From: Atrina japonica
Taxonomy: Eukaryota; Mollusca; Bivalvia; Pterioida; Pinnidae
Assembly: GCA_030159075.1 (NCBI GenBank)
Contig: BROG01001192.1
Coordinates: forward strand, 41,228 to 105,227
Reading direction: 5' to 3'
Length of the DNA stretch: 64,000 nucleotides
Translations under genes and position numbers: made by a program
Part shown: positions 25,973 through 37,991 of the stretch, piece after piece
Position numbering within the stretch: position 1 is the stretch's first letter
Layout of the letters: each line of letters opens with the position of its first letter
Notes under the pieces: generated by a model
Databases searched by the model: none
Seen by the model: the letters and a program-made list of their open reading frames with translations, nothing else
What the model was told of the DNA's origin: nothing

Positions 25973-28900
25973 TTTGAAGATCTGTTTCGTCCGGCGTTAG
26001 AGTCCGTTTTCTTCCAAGATAAAATCACAGAAAATAACTTTTCATAAATTAACTTAGTTCTTATTTTCCCTCTACAAGTAGAATTGTGTACAGAGTTGAA
26101 TTTCAAACATGAATAGCATGTATTTCGATTGTGTCGTACATTTAAATGATATCAAAATTTGTTTTTGAACAATGAATTTACTGAAGCGTGCATTCTGTGT
26201 ATTATGGTACTTTGAGGCCAGAGCGACTATTAATCGATTAAAATGTCAGGTGTGTCGATGACAATGTAGATATTGACGGTATTAATACCGACTACATTGT
26301 TATATCTAAAGTACAAGAATGCATGATTGATGTGTTTCTATATCGGAAACAAGGGTAGATCCATATAGGTTTAGCGGGAGTATATTTTTGTTATTATTAC
26401 ATTTCATCCATTACTGGTCCTTCAATCCTATGATCCCAAATAGGCTTATCTTAGTGGTGTGAAATTTTCTTTGGTTTCAGGCCAGCCTATTATGGCTTGT
26501 AGGATTAAAAAAGTTAAAACATATCAATCAATAATAACCAGAGTGTATATGACATGTAAGTATTGTGTATATCCTATTTCTTATAAAACTCTGTGACGTT
26601 TTTCTACCTAATACTGCCTGGGCCTAAGCTGATTTTGTGGGGACGTTTTCAGTTTACTTGCAGAATTCCGATGGTATCTAACTAGGTACATTGTACAGGT
26701 CTGTCAAAGTAAATTGGCACATGATTACAAACACAACGAGTCTAAATAAAATGTTGACAGGGGTGACAGGCTACTTGTCGTCACATAAGTATTAGAGATT
26801 CAGTAATGCAGTCTGTGCAAGGCAATATGTTTTACTTGTACAACCTAATTTGGAAAGTAGACTTATTGTTTTGGGTTCTGACTGAACCAGGATGTGCCAC
26901 TTTACCTTGGTAGACCCCCATCCACCATTGGAAACTGGTCGCCACCATAAAACTGAAGTTTTGTTAAATCTGGAACAAAACACCAATATAACAACTAAAA
27001 ATAAATAGTACTGACGCTAGCTCAATGGGGAGTGTACGCCAGTCTTTTATTACAGTACTCTGAGCGAGTTGCTTTTACTGGTTTACTTACATCCACTTTT
27101 CTTCAGCTTTAGATCAGGTGCCATTATTGTTTCACTTGTGGTATGGTCTCTTGTAAGAGCAGTGAATGTTCATGTCCAAGTCAATCTAGACACACTGAAA
27201 ATATCAGATCTACTCTAGGCCCTATAGCATCGAATTAGAGCAAAGTATAACGTTTTACTAGTACACCTCTATATTTTAGAAAACAGACTATTTGTTTGGT
27301 TTTAGACAAAACCTGGATGTTCTGAATTATTTGATAGACCTTTAGCTGTATCAGGGTTATCTCTCTTTGTGTGTAAGTTGTCATTAAGGTTCCGCTAAAG
27401 TCAAATTTCGATAAAAGATTCACCAAGTAATTATTCTTTAAATATGAGAAAACCAACCTTGAAATTTTGCATACAATTAAACATTACAGGCTTTCAGCCT
27501 GTTTTGTGTTTGACTTGTCGGTTCTGTTAGAAATAGTGTTTGCTTCAATTTCTTTTTGAAAAAATGAATTAAAATTCATTTATAAATGTACAATTTGAAA
27601 TGACCAACTTTTCGTAATATAATACGCATATACTGTTACTCAGGTTTTCTACTAAGGGCAAGCGGACCATCTTTTTTAACTATATATTTGAATTTAATGG
27701 GATATTTTTATTTCCCGTTTGTGTTCCACGGCTGCCGATCGCGCCATTTGGAAGATCATGACATGCTACAATTTCGCTCTCATACAAGAGATCGATTATC
27801 AATTTATTATTTTCTTTAGTTGTAAAATATACCTGTAATATGAACCAATCAACAAGCATTTAATGTGTGTACAGTTCGTATGTTGCGGGGACATTTCCCT
27901 GGATTATACTCATCACTGTTATATGTTGTTGGTGCTGGTGGAAAATGAAAGTAGATGCAAACTACTATGCACTTTCGTTTTTTTTTGTTTTATTCAAACA
28001 TTTAGAATTTTTGGTTCAAATATACATTCATTTAAACTGAAAATAGTTTCGAATAGATTTTGTGAAACGTTCCGTTCATAAAACATCGTTATTTCTTGAG
28101 TTTAGTTACGGATAACTTTGAAGTAGCAACTTCCGGTTGACTGATATTCAGCTGATCTTTGATCACGGAGACGTAAACAGTCCTATTTACAGAAGTACAG
28201 ATATTCAAAGTGAATACTAAACACTATTTACTTCGCAATTATCCATTTTTAATATTGTCTCAAAGATTTGGTGATAAAAAAACAAACAAGTTAACCGGTC
28301 CCTCGTGTCAGCCATGACTCGGCATGAGCTTAAAAATGTTTTTAAAAATATTTTTCAAAACTCCATAATTTTTAATTTTCAGTGAACATGGGATGATTAA
28401 CTACCTAAATGATAAATTATATGCCTATAGCAAATGGAAATAAATAGTTTAAACTTTTTCTTTCCATCACTAAATTGTATGGAAGGCCACATATTCAATA
28501 AAAATGTCACTTGTATTTTTGACAAATCGTTATATTTGTTACCAGATATGAAAAAGTCTTACAGAAAGTATTTAGTTACTATTAATCTTAACTATGTATT
28601 TCATATAAAAACTACATTGTTGACAAAAATATTGTGAAGCCCTTTCTTATCCCCAGAGACATGTACCTATAATGTGTTATATATGCCTTATGTCTCTGTT
28701 ATTCCATATTACATCTCGGTGTAATTTTTTCTCAGCCCCTCAGGTCATGAAGCAGTTTGAACATGTGTTGAACAAAACATTTAAGAAGAATTTATTTGTA
28801 CATGCAAAAAATCAATTTTATCCATTTGACTTATATCTAACTTTTTTTCAAAAAATAGGAGAAACTTTAATTTTTTTAATTTTCTCACTTTTTTCAGGAG

Positions 28901-29640
28901 GGAGAATTAAAAAAATCACTGATTAAAGCCTCCATACCCAATTTCATTCTGAAAATGGCATGAGAACCAGAGAATAAGCTGCATATCTAACATAAACTTT
29001 ATCTGAATGCAATTCAATACCCCTCTTTTTTCACTTGTATAAATGCTATGCGCTATATTATATATCTTTACATCTTGTTAATAAAGTAAGTAGAATGTAT
29101 TATGATAATTATTTCTAGCACTTTTTTTTGTGATTTTAATGACATTATATCCAAATGTTGAAATAGATATTGCAGGTGTATTTTGTTCATGAATATGGTA
29201 TCTTTACATGTATGGTCCCATTACATTTATATGAAAGAAGTTCCACTTAGAAAAATGGCATCCATTTATTTATTTGCCTACCATGCTTTACAGTTGCATA
29301 CCTTTTTGTGATATAACATCTTTACTAAAAAGCCCCAACTTGCCCTAAGTATGGCTTTAAAGATGACAATACTTAATTTTTAGGGAAAACAAAGTAGTCA
29401 TTTACTATCCAGATTTTTTTAAAACAGCAAGTGATATAATTGCAAAGTTCTTATTCCACATGCATTTTATGGCTTCAGTGTTATGATATTGTGATTCAGT
29501 ACAAAATTCTGCAAATTTTGGCGTATAAAACATGTTATAATATTCTATAATAAGTTCAAATTTTGATTTTGAAAAATCAGTCAAATTTGACTTTAGTGGA
29601 ACCTAAACCATCCAACTGAAATAGTTGCACGGTGTCTGAT
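25973..29640. other. Intergenic DNA between EF-hand gene and gene A
   Basis: 26695-26925 is the partner of the dispersed repeat at 12700-12925, and 27235-27350 is a weaker relative (AACCTGGATGT). The rest, including reading frames at 27863, 28434 and 28672, shows no recognised homology. A promoter for the EF-hand gene should lie just right of 25972, but no clear core element was seen. Confidence 0.4.
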
Positions 29641-29649
29641 CATATACGT

Positions 29650-30192
29650 TTTAGTAACTAAGCTTAAACGCGGCGATTTCGGCTTTCCCATCGTAAATTT
29701 TCCACATTTAAGTAGTAATATCCCTCAGAACCCGCATATGGAGTTTATATTTCACAAATGATCCGATATGCGTGTACAACATATGAAGATTTCATATACA
29801 GAGGTAAACTACTCACTGACAAATTATTGACACAGGGATATCGAAAACCGCGTTTAATGTCAACGTTCCGCAAATGTTACGGTCGGTATAATAGTCTTGT
29901 TTGCGACTACTCTGTTTCACTAAGTGAAATGTTGAGTTGCCTCTTCGTTGGTGGTTGTTGAGACGTCTGTACCCATTGTGACGAGGATACACTCCTCACG
30001 TGTTTCATTGGACTTGACACTGGACTCACGGCGGGTGTGACCGGTCGACAGGGAATGCTTACTCCTCCATGGCACCTGATCCCACCTCTTGGTTTCCAGA
30101 GGTCCGTGTTTGTCCATTTTTACCGGATTTGTATCTATGTCCTGGACATTATATTGATTTATACTTTGGTGTCTGAGATTTTTTATATTTTA
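29650..30192 (+). mobile_element. Penelope-like 3' end fragment
   Basis: It starts in the RT C-terminal region (FGFPIVNFPHLSSN-like, frame broken) and runs through the tail to TATCTGAG-type GTGTCTGAGATTTTTTATAT. The conserved hairpin CACCTCT/AGAGGTC is intact near 30087-30105. Confidence 0.8.
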
Positions 30193-30343
30193 ACATTACT
30201 TGTATATCCTGGTATCGACACTGGGTGTAGTGCGACTATGGTGTCAATGTTTCGTCTCAATCCGCATCAAATGATAACTAAAGCCTATGGTCTATAAAAT
30301 TTACGCACACGTAAAAACAGGTTTAAAAATAAGATTTATTTTT

Positions 30344-30530
30344 ACAGTCGTTACTCCTAGACGGATTTGGCTATGCATTCAGAATTATTACTTGACCTTG
30401 TATTATTTCACTTTCCCTTTAGAAAATCTGTATAAAATTTGAGCTCAACTGATGAAGTCTACTTCACAGAAACGATTGTCATGAGCATTATAACTTTGGT
30501 ATTATTTTATAATATTTCTACGATTTGTCT
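30344..30530 (+). mobile_element. Hammerhead-bearing repeat, plus-strand copy
   Basis: About 90 bases (GTTACTCCTAGACGGATTTG, GCTATGCATT) precede the ribozyme motif, and ATAACTTTGGTATTATTTTA follows it. The same arrangement occurs at 32405-32580 on the minus strand. The layout is compatible with the small hammerhead retrozymes reported from metazoans, but only one ribozyme is present here. Confidence 0.6.
30443..30486 (+). ncRNA. Hammerhead ribozyme motif, partly decayed
   Basis: Stem I GCUCA/UGAGC (30443-30447, 30482-30486) has a mismatch next to the core. The core CUGAUGA is at 30449-30455 and GAAA at 30469-30472. Stem III AC/GU encloses GAUU, and the cleavage-site C is at 30480. Stem II has only about two pairs, so activity is doubtful. 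Confidence 0.65.
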
Positions 30531-30862
30531 AATCAGTAAAGATTTGTTTTAATAGTGCACTATGCCCCTATGCCAAACTCAGTAGATGAAGTTATACAGA
30601 GACCAGTTTTGATAGTGTAATCTCGTTGCAATGTTCCTGGGAAGAGACTACCGGTTTTCGACAAGGACAGAGGAAAACATTCTTACAAAGTCAGCTCATA
30701 TTCCGCTCGGACTCGAGCAGTCACTGACAATGTGGTAAAATACGTCTTGGTTTAAAAATCTTTCCATTCGATTCCAAAACGGTATGGAATCTCACAAGGA
30801 AGAGCAAAAATGTATTATCTGGGAAATTAATTTATTAGCAATGTTTGATCAGATGTCAATGT
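30531..30862. other. Short intergenic stretch
   Basis: No feature recognised before the stop codon of gene A. Confidence 0.4.
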
Positions 30863-32816
30863 TTAATGAATGCTATCATTTAACGGTAGAAAGAGTGCGC
30901 GAATATTACAGTCAACAGACCCATGTTTCTTATAAAATCCGAATGCGCGTGCCGTCCAGTCTGGCTCACCAAAAACAGTCCACACCATTCTATGGCTGTG
31001 ATTTTCGAACCCGATCTGAAATGATATGAAAGGTTTTTACCACTTTAAAACAATAATGTAGATAATGATATATACTGCAGGCCAAAATCACATTTATTTT
31101 GATGAGATACATCTAGTTTTCCCAAAGATAATTTAATATTTTCTTATTAAATGGAGAAAATCTGGGTTCAACTGAGAAAGAACACGGTTTACATGCATCA
31201 GGATCGAAAAATGAGTTAAATATATATTTTTCTTGTGAATAATCTAGTTTGTCTGTGAAGGACATGAACAAGGTTTAATCAAGGTGAATAACAATAATGT
31301 GAAAAAAAAATATTAATGTGATTTTTGTGTAGTTTTACTTGAATTTTATAAGTAAAACTATCTTTTGTGCGAGTAAAGTGAAATAATAACGAATAATTAG
31401 TTTACCTGAGAGAAAATAGCTTTAATTCATTGTTGTGATGTTGGCTTGTCATGTATATCCAACGTTATTCATTCAAAAGGGAAATCACAAGGAAAATGAA
31501 CGAAAAGTAATAAAAAAAATTTGGATTTCGCTAGTATCAAACTGAGAATACCAATATTACGGTTTAGGAGACGTAAACTAATAAACTGACCGACAAAATA
31601 AAAGATAATTAAGCATTTAGAATAGCTTATCAACACAAAACAAATAATGAGTTTCAATTAGGAGGGTCAAGGTGTTCAGAAAATAAGACCCATTTGGTAT
31701 TCAACCGCATTTATTGATTATGAATAAACTAAAACACTTTCACTTTCTTAAGCAAACCGCCAATCTGATTTATCATTTATGTTGGTCAATTGAAAATCAA
31801 ACCTTTTTTTAAGGTGAATACAGTTTTCTCTAACTCTAAGATGCGTCTAAAATGCCGTTAGCATGGTACTGAAAACGCATATATTTTCGATTAATTCATA
31901 GTTTCAATTTTACGGTACCTTAGCAACGTGTTTGAAAAGCACTGTTCCATGTCCCTTTCCCCTTTCTTCCTTTTTAAGGAAAATATCTTCTAGAAAGATC
32001 ATCTTGCCTACTTCTCCGCTGTAACCATAGTAGAACGTTGCGAAGCCGATCATTTTTTTGTTACCTTCAATGTGAAAATATCAATATGGTGATAAGGTTC
32101 TTGACAAACAAATTAGTCTTTAAAATGAATAGACGTCAAGTCATAGATATCATTTATTTGGGACCGCCATGTACATACTAGTATCCGACAATGCAAAAAG
32201 AATTATCAGATAGATTAAAACTAAGCATTGAAAAAAATAATTCTTTAACGTAGAAAAGAGAGTATTCAGCATAATTGTGGGCCTTGATATGTAAGGAAGT
32301 GGATTTAATTTTCTAGTGTTAAAAAATCTGACAAATGTTCTAGCAAACATCAGGGACAAAATCCTTAGCTACCTTTTACACATCTAGAGACACACGGGTT
32401 TTTATTTGATAAATATTATAAACATATAATACTCAAGACGATCGTTTCTGTCAATTTGACTTCTTCAGTTGAGATCCAATTTTGAAAACATTTTCTAAAG
32501 GGAAAGTGATATCATACAAGATCAAATAATAAATCTAAATGCATAGCCAAATCCGTCTAAGAGTAACCACTGTAAAAAATCACTTAGAAAAGATATATGT
32601 ATCTTAGACGGCTTTGGCTATGCATTTAGATTTATAGTGTGTTTTGAATAAAGTGTAACAGGATATATCGGTGTGCATTCAGGTAATTTTTATAACAACA
32701 TTGTAACAAATGAGGTATTTTTTAGATATTGAATTTCTTGATATTTCGGAATGAAAAAAAAATGTTGTTTTACGTAACGTACGGGAACCTGCTCCACTCC
32801 ATATCCAAATGATATT

Positions 32817-32911
<95 letters not shown>

Positions 32912-33236
32912 ATATTAACCCGATATCTCAACTGCAAGCGTTTCAAATAACTTTTTGTCTCCAAATCCATCTCTTCGAAATCCTACAAAATATAAACATG
33001 TTCAATTGTATATTGATATAGGTATCGTTACCCCATCCCCCAAACGAATTTGACCATATACACAATAATCTGTTAAAACAATGTTCTACTGATGTGATGG
33101 TGGAATGATAAGTCGTTTACACGGAAAAAATTCTAATACGTAATTCCACGTAATTCTCATGATCTAAAAGGCTCACAATAACGTTTTATACTGGTATGAG
33201 AGAGAGAGAGAGAGAGGATTGAGACGAGAGATTGAG

Positions 33237-33323
<87 letters not shown>

Positions 33324-36300
33324 TTGCTACAGCCAGACAAAAAGTCTGCACATTTAAATTGATCCGTAAAATTTAAATTGATACCTTCTAAAGTAATTGT
33401 AAATTCATGACCACGACTCTGTTCCACTCGCATATCCTAGGCATAAAGAACAGAATTATTACTTCCTTAATTAAACAACCACTGAAATCACATTTGGATC
33501 TGACTATTTCAAAGAATGCTTAAGTCCACAGTCAGAATTCAGTTATTTAGAATCAAATATTGTTTTCATACTAGTTATAACTCATTTTTAGCAGCGTCTA
33601 CTAAAAGCACAGTTTCGGGTTCGTCATCAATCCGTTATTGTTCAATCATTATTGTGTTCATGTTACTATTCCTTTCTATAGGTATCTATACTCCCGGTTC
33701 ATTAATTTACATATAAGGCATACCAAAGCAGATACTTGATTTCATAAATAAATTAAAATGTCACAATATTCCCCGTTTGCTAAATTGTTCAGGATTTACA
33801 CCAATTGGTTATTGACATAACATGACTAATAACAATCAACTGACTTTCAGATGTTTTTGTTGTTGTTGTTTTTTGCCATCATAATTGTCATACAAATCAA
33901 TATTAATCAAACTATATTACTAGTTAACAGAAGTGAATTAATTCGTGCTTGCGATTAGGTCGGAAGGGTTTCCTTAAAGAAAATACACCAAAATCTGACT
34001 CTTTCCACACACAAAATTGTTGTCCACCTGCACTTTATTTCTTAATCAACGCGAATTTAGAGACCGGAAATCGCTATGCCTATACAATGTTGACGGAAAA
34101 GCCAGAACCACAACAGATTACATTTGAACCCGAAACAATGATATTTGTAGTAGAGTAAAATTATCTTCACCACTATAGAAATAATACATCGGATACTTTA
34201 TCTGTTATTTTTTACCCATTTAGCTTCTTTTAACTTACCATTTTTCAAAAATCTGTGATTTTAATCGCAGTAAACTATAAACAATTTCAAATGCCAAGGT
34301 ATAAATCTTTAGGACGTCCGGGATATAGGTACAAATCTGGTAAAAAATGGACAAACACGGAACTGTGGAAAGAAGTGGGATCGGTGCCACGGAGGTGTAA
34401 GCATCCCCTGTTGACCGGTCACACCCGCCGTGAGTCCACAGTTAAATTCAATTGAAATAGGTGAGGAAGAAATCCTCGTCACCATTGATACAGATATCTA
34501 ACAGGCAACTCAACATTGTATTTACTGAAACAGAGTAGTCGCAAACAAATATATAATACCCACAATAAAATTTGCAATTTTCGATAACCCTGAGCCATTA
34601 ACTTTTCAGCAAGTAGTTTACCTGTATATAGTTATTTCACAGTTACATCAAAATAAAATACGTCAGGAACCAATCCTCATCACAATTGGTACAGACGTCT
34701 AAACAACCGACATCGAACAGCTAACTTAACATTTCATTTATTGAAACAGAGTAATCGCAAAGTATACTATTATACCGACCGTACAATTTGCGGAACGTTG
34801 ACATCAAACGAGATTTTCGATATCCCTGTATCAATAATTTGTCAGTGAGTAGTTTACTTTTGTATATGAAATGTTCATATGTTGTACACGCCCTGGCATA
34901 TCGGATCATTTGTGAAATATAAACTCCATATGCGGGTGATTGTGGGATATTGCTACTTAAATGTGGAAAATTTACGATGGGGAAGCCGAAATCGTCACGT
35001 TTGTCGTAAAGCTTAGTTTGTAATTTTGCGTCTGTGCCTATAGTAAATAAAATGTCTAAGTATGAAGCCTGATTCTGTTGTATTTTTAATTTGTAGTTCG
35101 CTGGGATATATCGCATTGACATTTGTATGGAAATTGGCATTTTTGATTTTTAATATTATGTAAAACAAAATATAGAACTGATATATTCAGTTGTTTCCAT
35201 ATGTTTACAAACTTGATATAGTTTAGACTTATCTAGCAGAATAAATGTACAAGTATTCGTTATCAACACATCTGATGTAAGTCAGATGTGCATTATTAAT
35301 TAGCAAACTGCATCAGAAGTAGGAAACTAAATATCATAAGTATCTTGTTCAGTATTATCAAAATTCGAGTGTTATGTACACTTCTAATTAACATTATTAG
35401 TACAATTGATACATTTAGATTTCCTTAGCAAATAACCTTATAATTATGTATGATAGTGATAGCTTGGGAGAATGAAAAGGAATTGTGTGGGTCGGGGATG
35501 CTATAAAAGCAACCATAGTAATAGATGTAGCAGATTCGCACACAATTAGGAAGGATAAGAGAGTCACGTCGTGCGTGTCGCCGTGAGGGAGTGTAGCTCG
35601 AGAACGGCATCTTTATAGTCAGCATAAAACATGTTAGGCTGTTTGTACATTCAAAATAAAACCGTTTAACTGGAAACATTGGACTTGTTGCTAATTTATA
35701 TCAACGGTCACAACGAAGAAGTACTAGTTATACCACAAATTGACAAAACGTCGTCGAAATATCTAAATGTCAAATTAAAGGACACCGCATTTAACTCTAA
35801 GTAGCAATGGTCAGCGTATTATTTCCACCGCGGTATACAAAACAATTTCTACTCAAATACAAATTATTTTAATCGCAGTTAAAAAAAATGTGTACGTATG
35901 TCCAACCATTTCCGGAGATTTTAAACCCCTTTCACACAATCAAAGTTTTCGTTGTCAAAGTCCGTCAAAGAAAACTCTGGTCAAAGTTTCATTGATGAAC
36001 TCACCTGTTCACACTGTCAAGGTTTTAGAGCGACTTTTACAAGAAAATGTGGAAATCATATGTTTCTAACATGTAAACATTGATAACGTCATATCAAATA
36101 ACTGCTTTGAATGGCGAATTTCTTCAAGTCCTTCCAAGTTTGAAGTAAACTAGGATGAGATTCTATTCCATCAAAGTCCGTCAAAGTTCTTTGATGGACT
36201 TTGATCAAAGTTGTCTTTGACCGTTCACATTATCAAAGTTTGCGTCAAAAACTTTGACCAAGAAAACTTTGATCGTGTGAAATCGAAGCGACTGTAATCC

Positions 36301-36755
36301 CTATTAGTCAATCCAGATTTTAGTGAACATTTCTCTTATATTGCATCTGCTAGCGGACCATATTGAGCTATATATCGTTAACGTGAATAACGATTACCTT
36401 CGGTTTACCTTGTTTTAGAATCATTTTTATTTACACACCATACCTCTTTATTACTTTCATCTTTTTGAAAGAAAGGAAACTCGCATATTCGAAAGGGGTG
36501 TTATCAAAATACGAAAGTTCACTCTGTTCGCTTTTGTCATGTGACTGTTAGCGAAACAGATAAACTACAACATGATTAATTCCTAACAGTTTATATATTT
36601 ATATATATATACATAGCTGATGTATTAGAAATACAGTAAATAGTATCTAGAGTGTTCAACATGTATCAATAACTCACGCTTACCTTTAGCATTCCATATA
36701 TCTCGTCGCAGTCACTTTCAGTAGCGTTTCTGATTACGATAGTTTCCATCGCCAT
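30863..36755 (-). CDS. SSAT-like GNAT acetyltransferase, gene A, 161 aa
   Basis: Five minus-strand exons join in phase: 36755-36684, 33436-33385, 32982-32920, 32064-31919 and 31015-30863. All introns are GT-AG. The start MAMETIVIRNATESDCDEIY matches the N-terminus of diamine N-acetyltransferases (human SAT1, 171 aa). Exon 3 gives RRDGFG, exon 4 gives GYSGEVGK and the acetyl-CoA loop ERGKGHG, and exon 5 gives the FYKKHGS segment with the tyrosine that is catalytic in SSAT. The family moves an acetyl group from acetyl-CoA to spermidine, spermine or related amines in the cytosol; the actual substrate is not readable here. It is the most diverged of the three copies: exon 3 is 63 nt instead of 72, and the last exon reads RMVWTVFGEPDW. 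No stop or frameshift was found. Confidence 0.85.
31016..31918. other. Gene A intron 4
   Basis: AT-rich intron with no recognised element. Confidence 0.5.
32405..32580 (-). mobile_element. Hammerhead-bearing repeat, minus-strand copy in gene A intron 3
   Basis: Same order as at 30.4 kb. It begins TTACAGTGGTTACTCTTAGA near 32575, passes GGATTTGGCTATGCATT, then the ribozyme, and ends TATGTTTATAATATTTATC near 32410. It lies in the sense orientation of gene A. An extra inverted piece of its left part lies at 32602-32634 and forms a long hairpin with it. Confidence 0.65.
32432..32473 (-). ncRNA. Hammerhead ribozyme motif
   Basis: This is the best copy in the window. Read 5'-3' on the minus strand: CUCAA (32473-32469), core CUGAAGA (32468-32462), stem II GUCA-AAU-UGAC flanked by an A/A pair, GAAA, stem III AC-GAUC-GU, cleavage-site C (32437), and UUGAG (32436-32432) closing stem I perfectly. 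All invariant core bases fit; the position that differs from CUGAUGA is the one known to vary. The A/A at the base of stem II is unlike the usual G-C and may weaken it. Confidence 0.75.
32820..32908. repeat. (CT)n microsatellite 11 bases from a splice donor
   Basis: About 44 CT units. On the minus strand it reads (GA)n and begins 11 bases after the end of gene A exon 3 (32920). Confidence 0.97.
33198..33320. repeat. (GA)n microsatellite in gene A intron 2
   Basis: Two GA blocks are split by GATTGAGACGAGAGATTGAG. On the minus strand the array starts 65 bases after the end of exon 2 (33385). Confidence 0.96.
33437..34285. other. Gene A intron 1, unannotated part
   Basis: Reading frames at 33516 and 33949 show no recognised homology. 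Confidence 0.4.
34287..34630 (-). mobile_element. Penelope-like 3' tail, divergent subfamily
   Basis: On the minus strand it ends in the family terminus. It differs from most copies in shared ways (TTGACCGGTCACACC, GAGTCCACAGTTAAATTCAA, no ACAATTGGTACAGACGTC block). The copy at 42955-43380 shares these differences. Confidence 0.72.
34645..35145 (-). mobile_element. Penelope-like RT C-terminus and tail start
   Basis: A 139-residue open stretch (35140-34721) holds ASYLDILF, KLYDKRDDFGFPIVNFPH, SPAYGVYISQMIRYARAC and YGRYNSI. It is the longest uninterrupted copy of the region after the RT catalytic motifs. It abuts the divergent tail at 34287-34630, so two different copies are fused or nested. 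The region has no recognised endonuclease. Confidence 0.8.
35146..35929. other. Gene A intron 1 with one small Penelope-like scrap
   Basis: 35739-35790 matches the RT region around the YIDD motif (minus strand, GACAAAACGTCGTCGAAATA). The remainder shows nothing recognised. Confidence 0.5.
35930..36282. mobile_element. Foldback/MITE-like element with ~30-bp inverted ends
   Basis: The left end TTTCACACAATCAAAGTTTT and the right end (reverse complement) TTTCACACGATCAAAGTTTT differ by one base. The similarity continues into GTCAAAGT. Repeated TCAAAGT words fill the sub-terminal regions. No coding sequence and no clear target duplication were found. Confidence 0.7.
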
Positions 36756-37190
36756 TATCGTTTCAACAAACTGACTTAGTAGTATTTTGGGCATTGTACA
36801 ATTTCTGGAGTTAATTATTGAAACAGAGCCTATATTGTGGTCGCATTACGCATGAATCGTTGTATTTAATGCCAGTCTGCTAGCTTACTGCTGTTTTACG
36901 ACAACCACAGGGACAACGTTGACCTGTTATCTTACACTTTAAAGAGGCGAAGTTCCGCAAAGTTTGATCCAATCAATGGACTTATGCCAGTTTAGTGAGG
37001 ATTATCTAATACTACTCTCCTGTAGTGAAATGGGACCGCGGCAATCCCGTGATTAGTACTTGGGACCTTCTGCTGGAACGTCAAATGACATCGAATTGTA
37101 CGTTTTGTTGTTGCTTTTGTTGTTTTGGGAATTGCAGTTATGCAACGTTTTTTCTTTGTTTAAGTGAGATGAATTTTAAATGTGATGTCT
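36756..37190. other. Upstream region of gene A
   Basis: It should contain the gene A promoter and 5' UTR. No TATA box or other core element could be assigned. Confidence 0.35.
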
Positions 37191-37194
37191 TAAA

Positions 37195-37667
37195 TATAAA
37201 AAATCTCAGATACCAAAGTATAAATCAATAGAATGTTCAGGACATAGATACAAATCCGGTAAAAATGGACAAACACGGACCTCTGGAAACCAAGAGGTGT
37301 GATCAGGTGCCATGGAGGAGTAAGCATTCCCTGTCGACCGGTCACACCCGCCGTGAGTCCACAGTCAAGTCCAATGAAATACGTGAGGAGTGTATCCTCG
37401 TCACAATTTGTACAGACGTCTCAACAACCGCCAACGAAAAGGAAACTCAACATTTCACTTAGTGAAACAGAGTAATCGCAGACAAGACTATTATACCGAC
37501 CGTAAAGTTTGCGGAACGTTGACATTTAACGCGGCTTTCGATATCCCTGTGTCAATAATTTGTCAGTGAGTAGTTTACATCTGTATATGAAATCTTCATA
37601 TGTACACGCCCTGGAATATCGGATCATTTGTGAAATATAAACTCCATATGCGGGTGACTGATGGATA
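37195..37667 (-). mobile_element. Penelope-like 3' end, minus strand
   Basis: It runs from the terminus (AAAAAATCTCAGATACCAAA at the left) to the CGCATATGGAGTTTATATTT region of the RT C-terminus. It faces away from the plus-strand copy that starts at about 37990. Confidence 0.8.
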
Positions 37668-37991
37668 TACATAGATCACAAAGTTCTGTTGAAAACTGCT
37701 CTTTACATTCGTTAAGAAAGGTATATAAACATATCAATGACGATGATAACATCTGAAAGCAGGTAATTAAGATTATGGACACCACCTTAAGATACCAGGG
37801 CTCCAAGTAGCCAGATTTACTCATTACTCAACTTATTTCATTCTGTTTTTGGTACTGGAACATAAGGGTTTATCAATTAAATAAATTTGCTATTATCAAT
37901 AATTGTTATTTTTCATAGTTTGAAAACAAAATCAAACTACTTTTCAAAATTTGGGACTATTTGTTCCTGTTGTATGACGTTTTTATGAAAA

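Noticed and set aside
30863..36755. Gene A as a pseudogene lacking exons 3 and 5
   Set aside because: On closer reading, diverged but open exons 3 (32982-32920) and 5 (31015-30863) with correct splice sites and phases were found.
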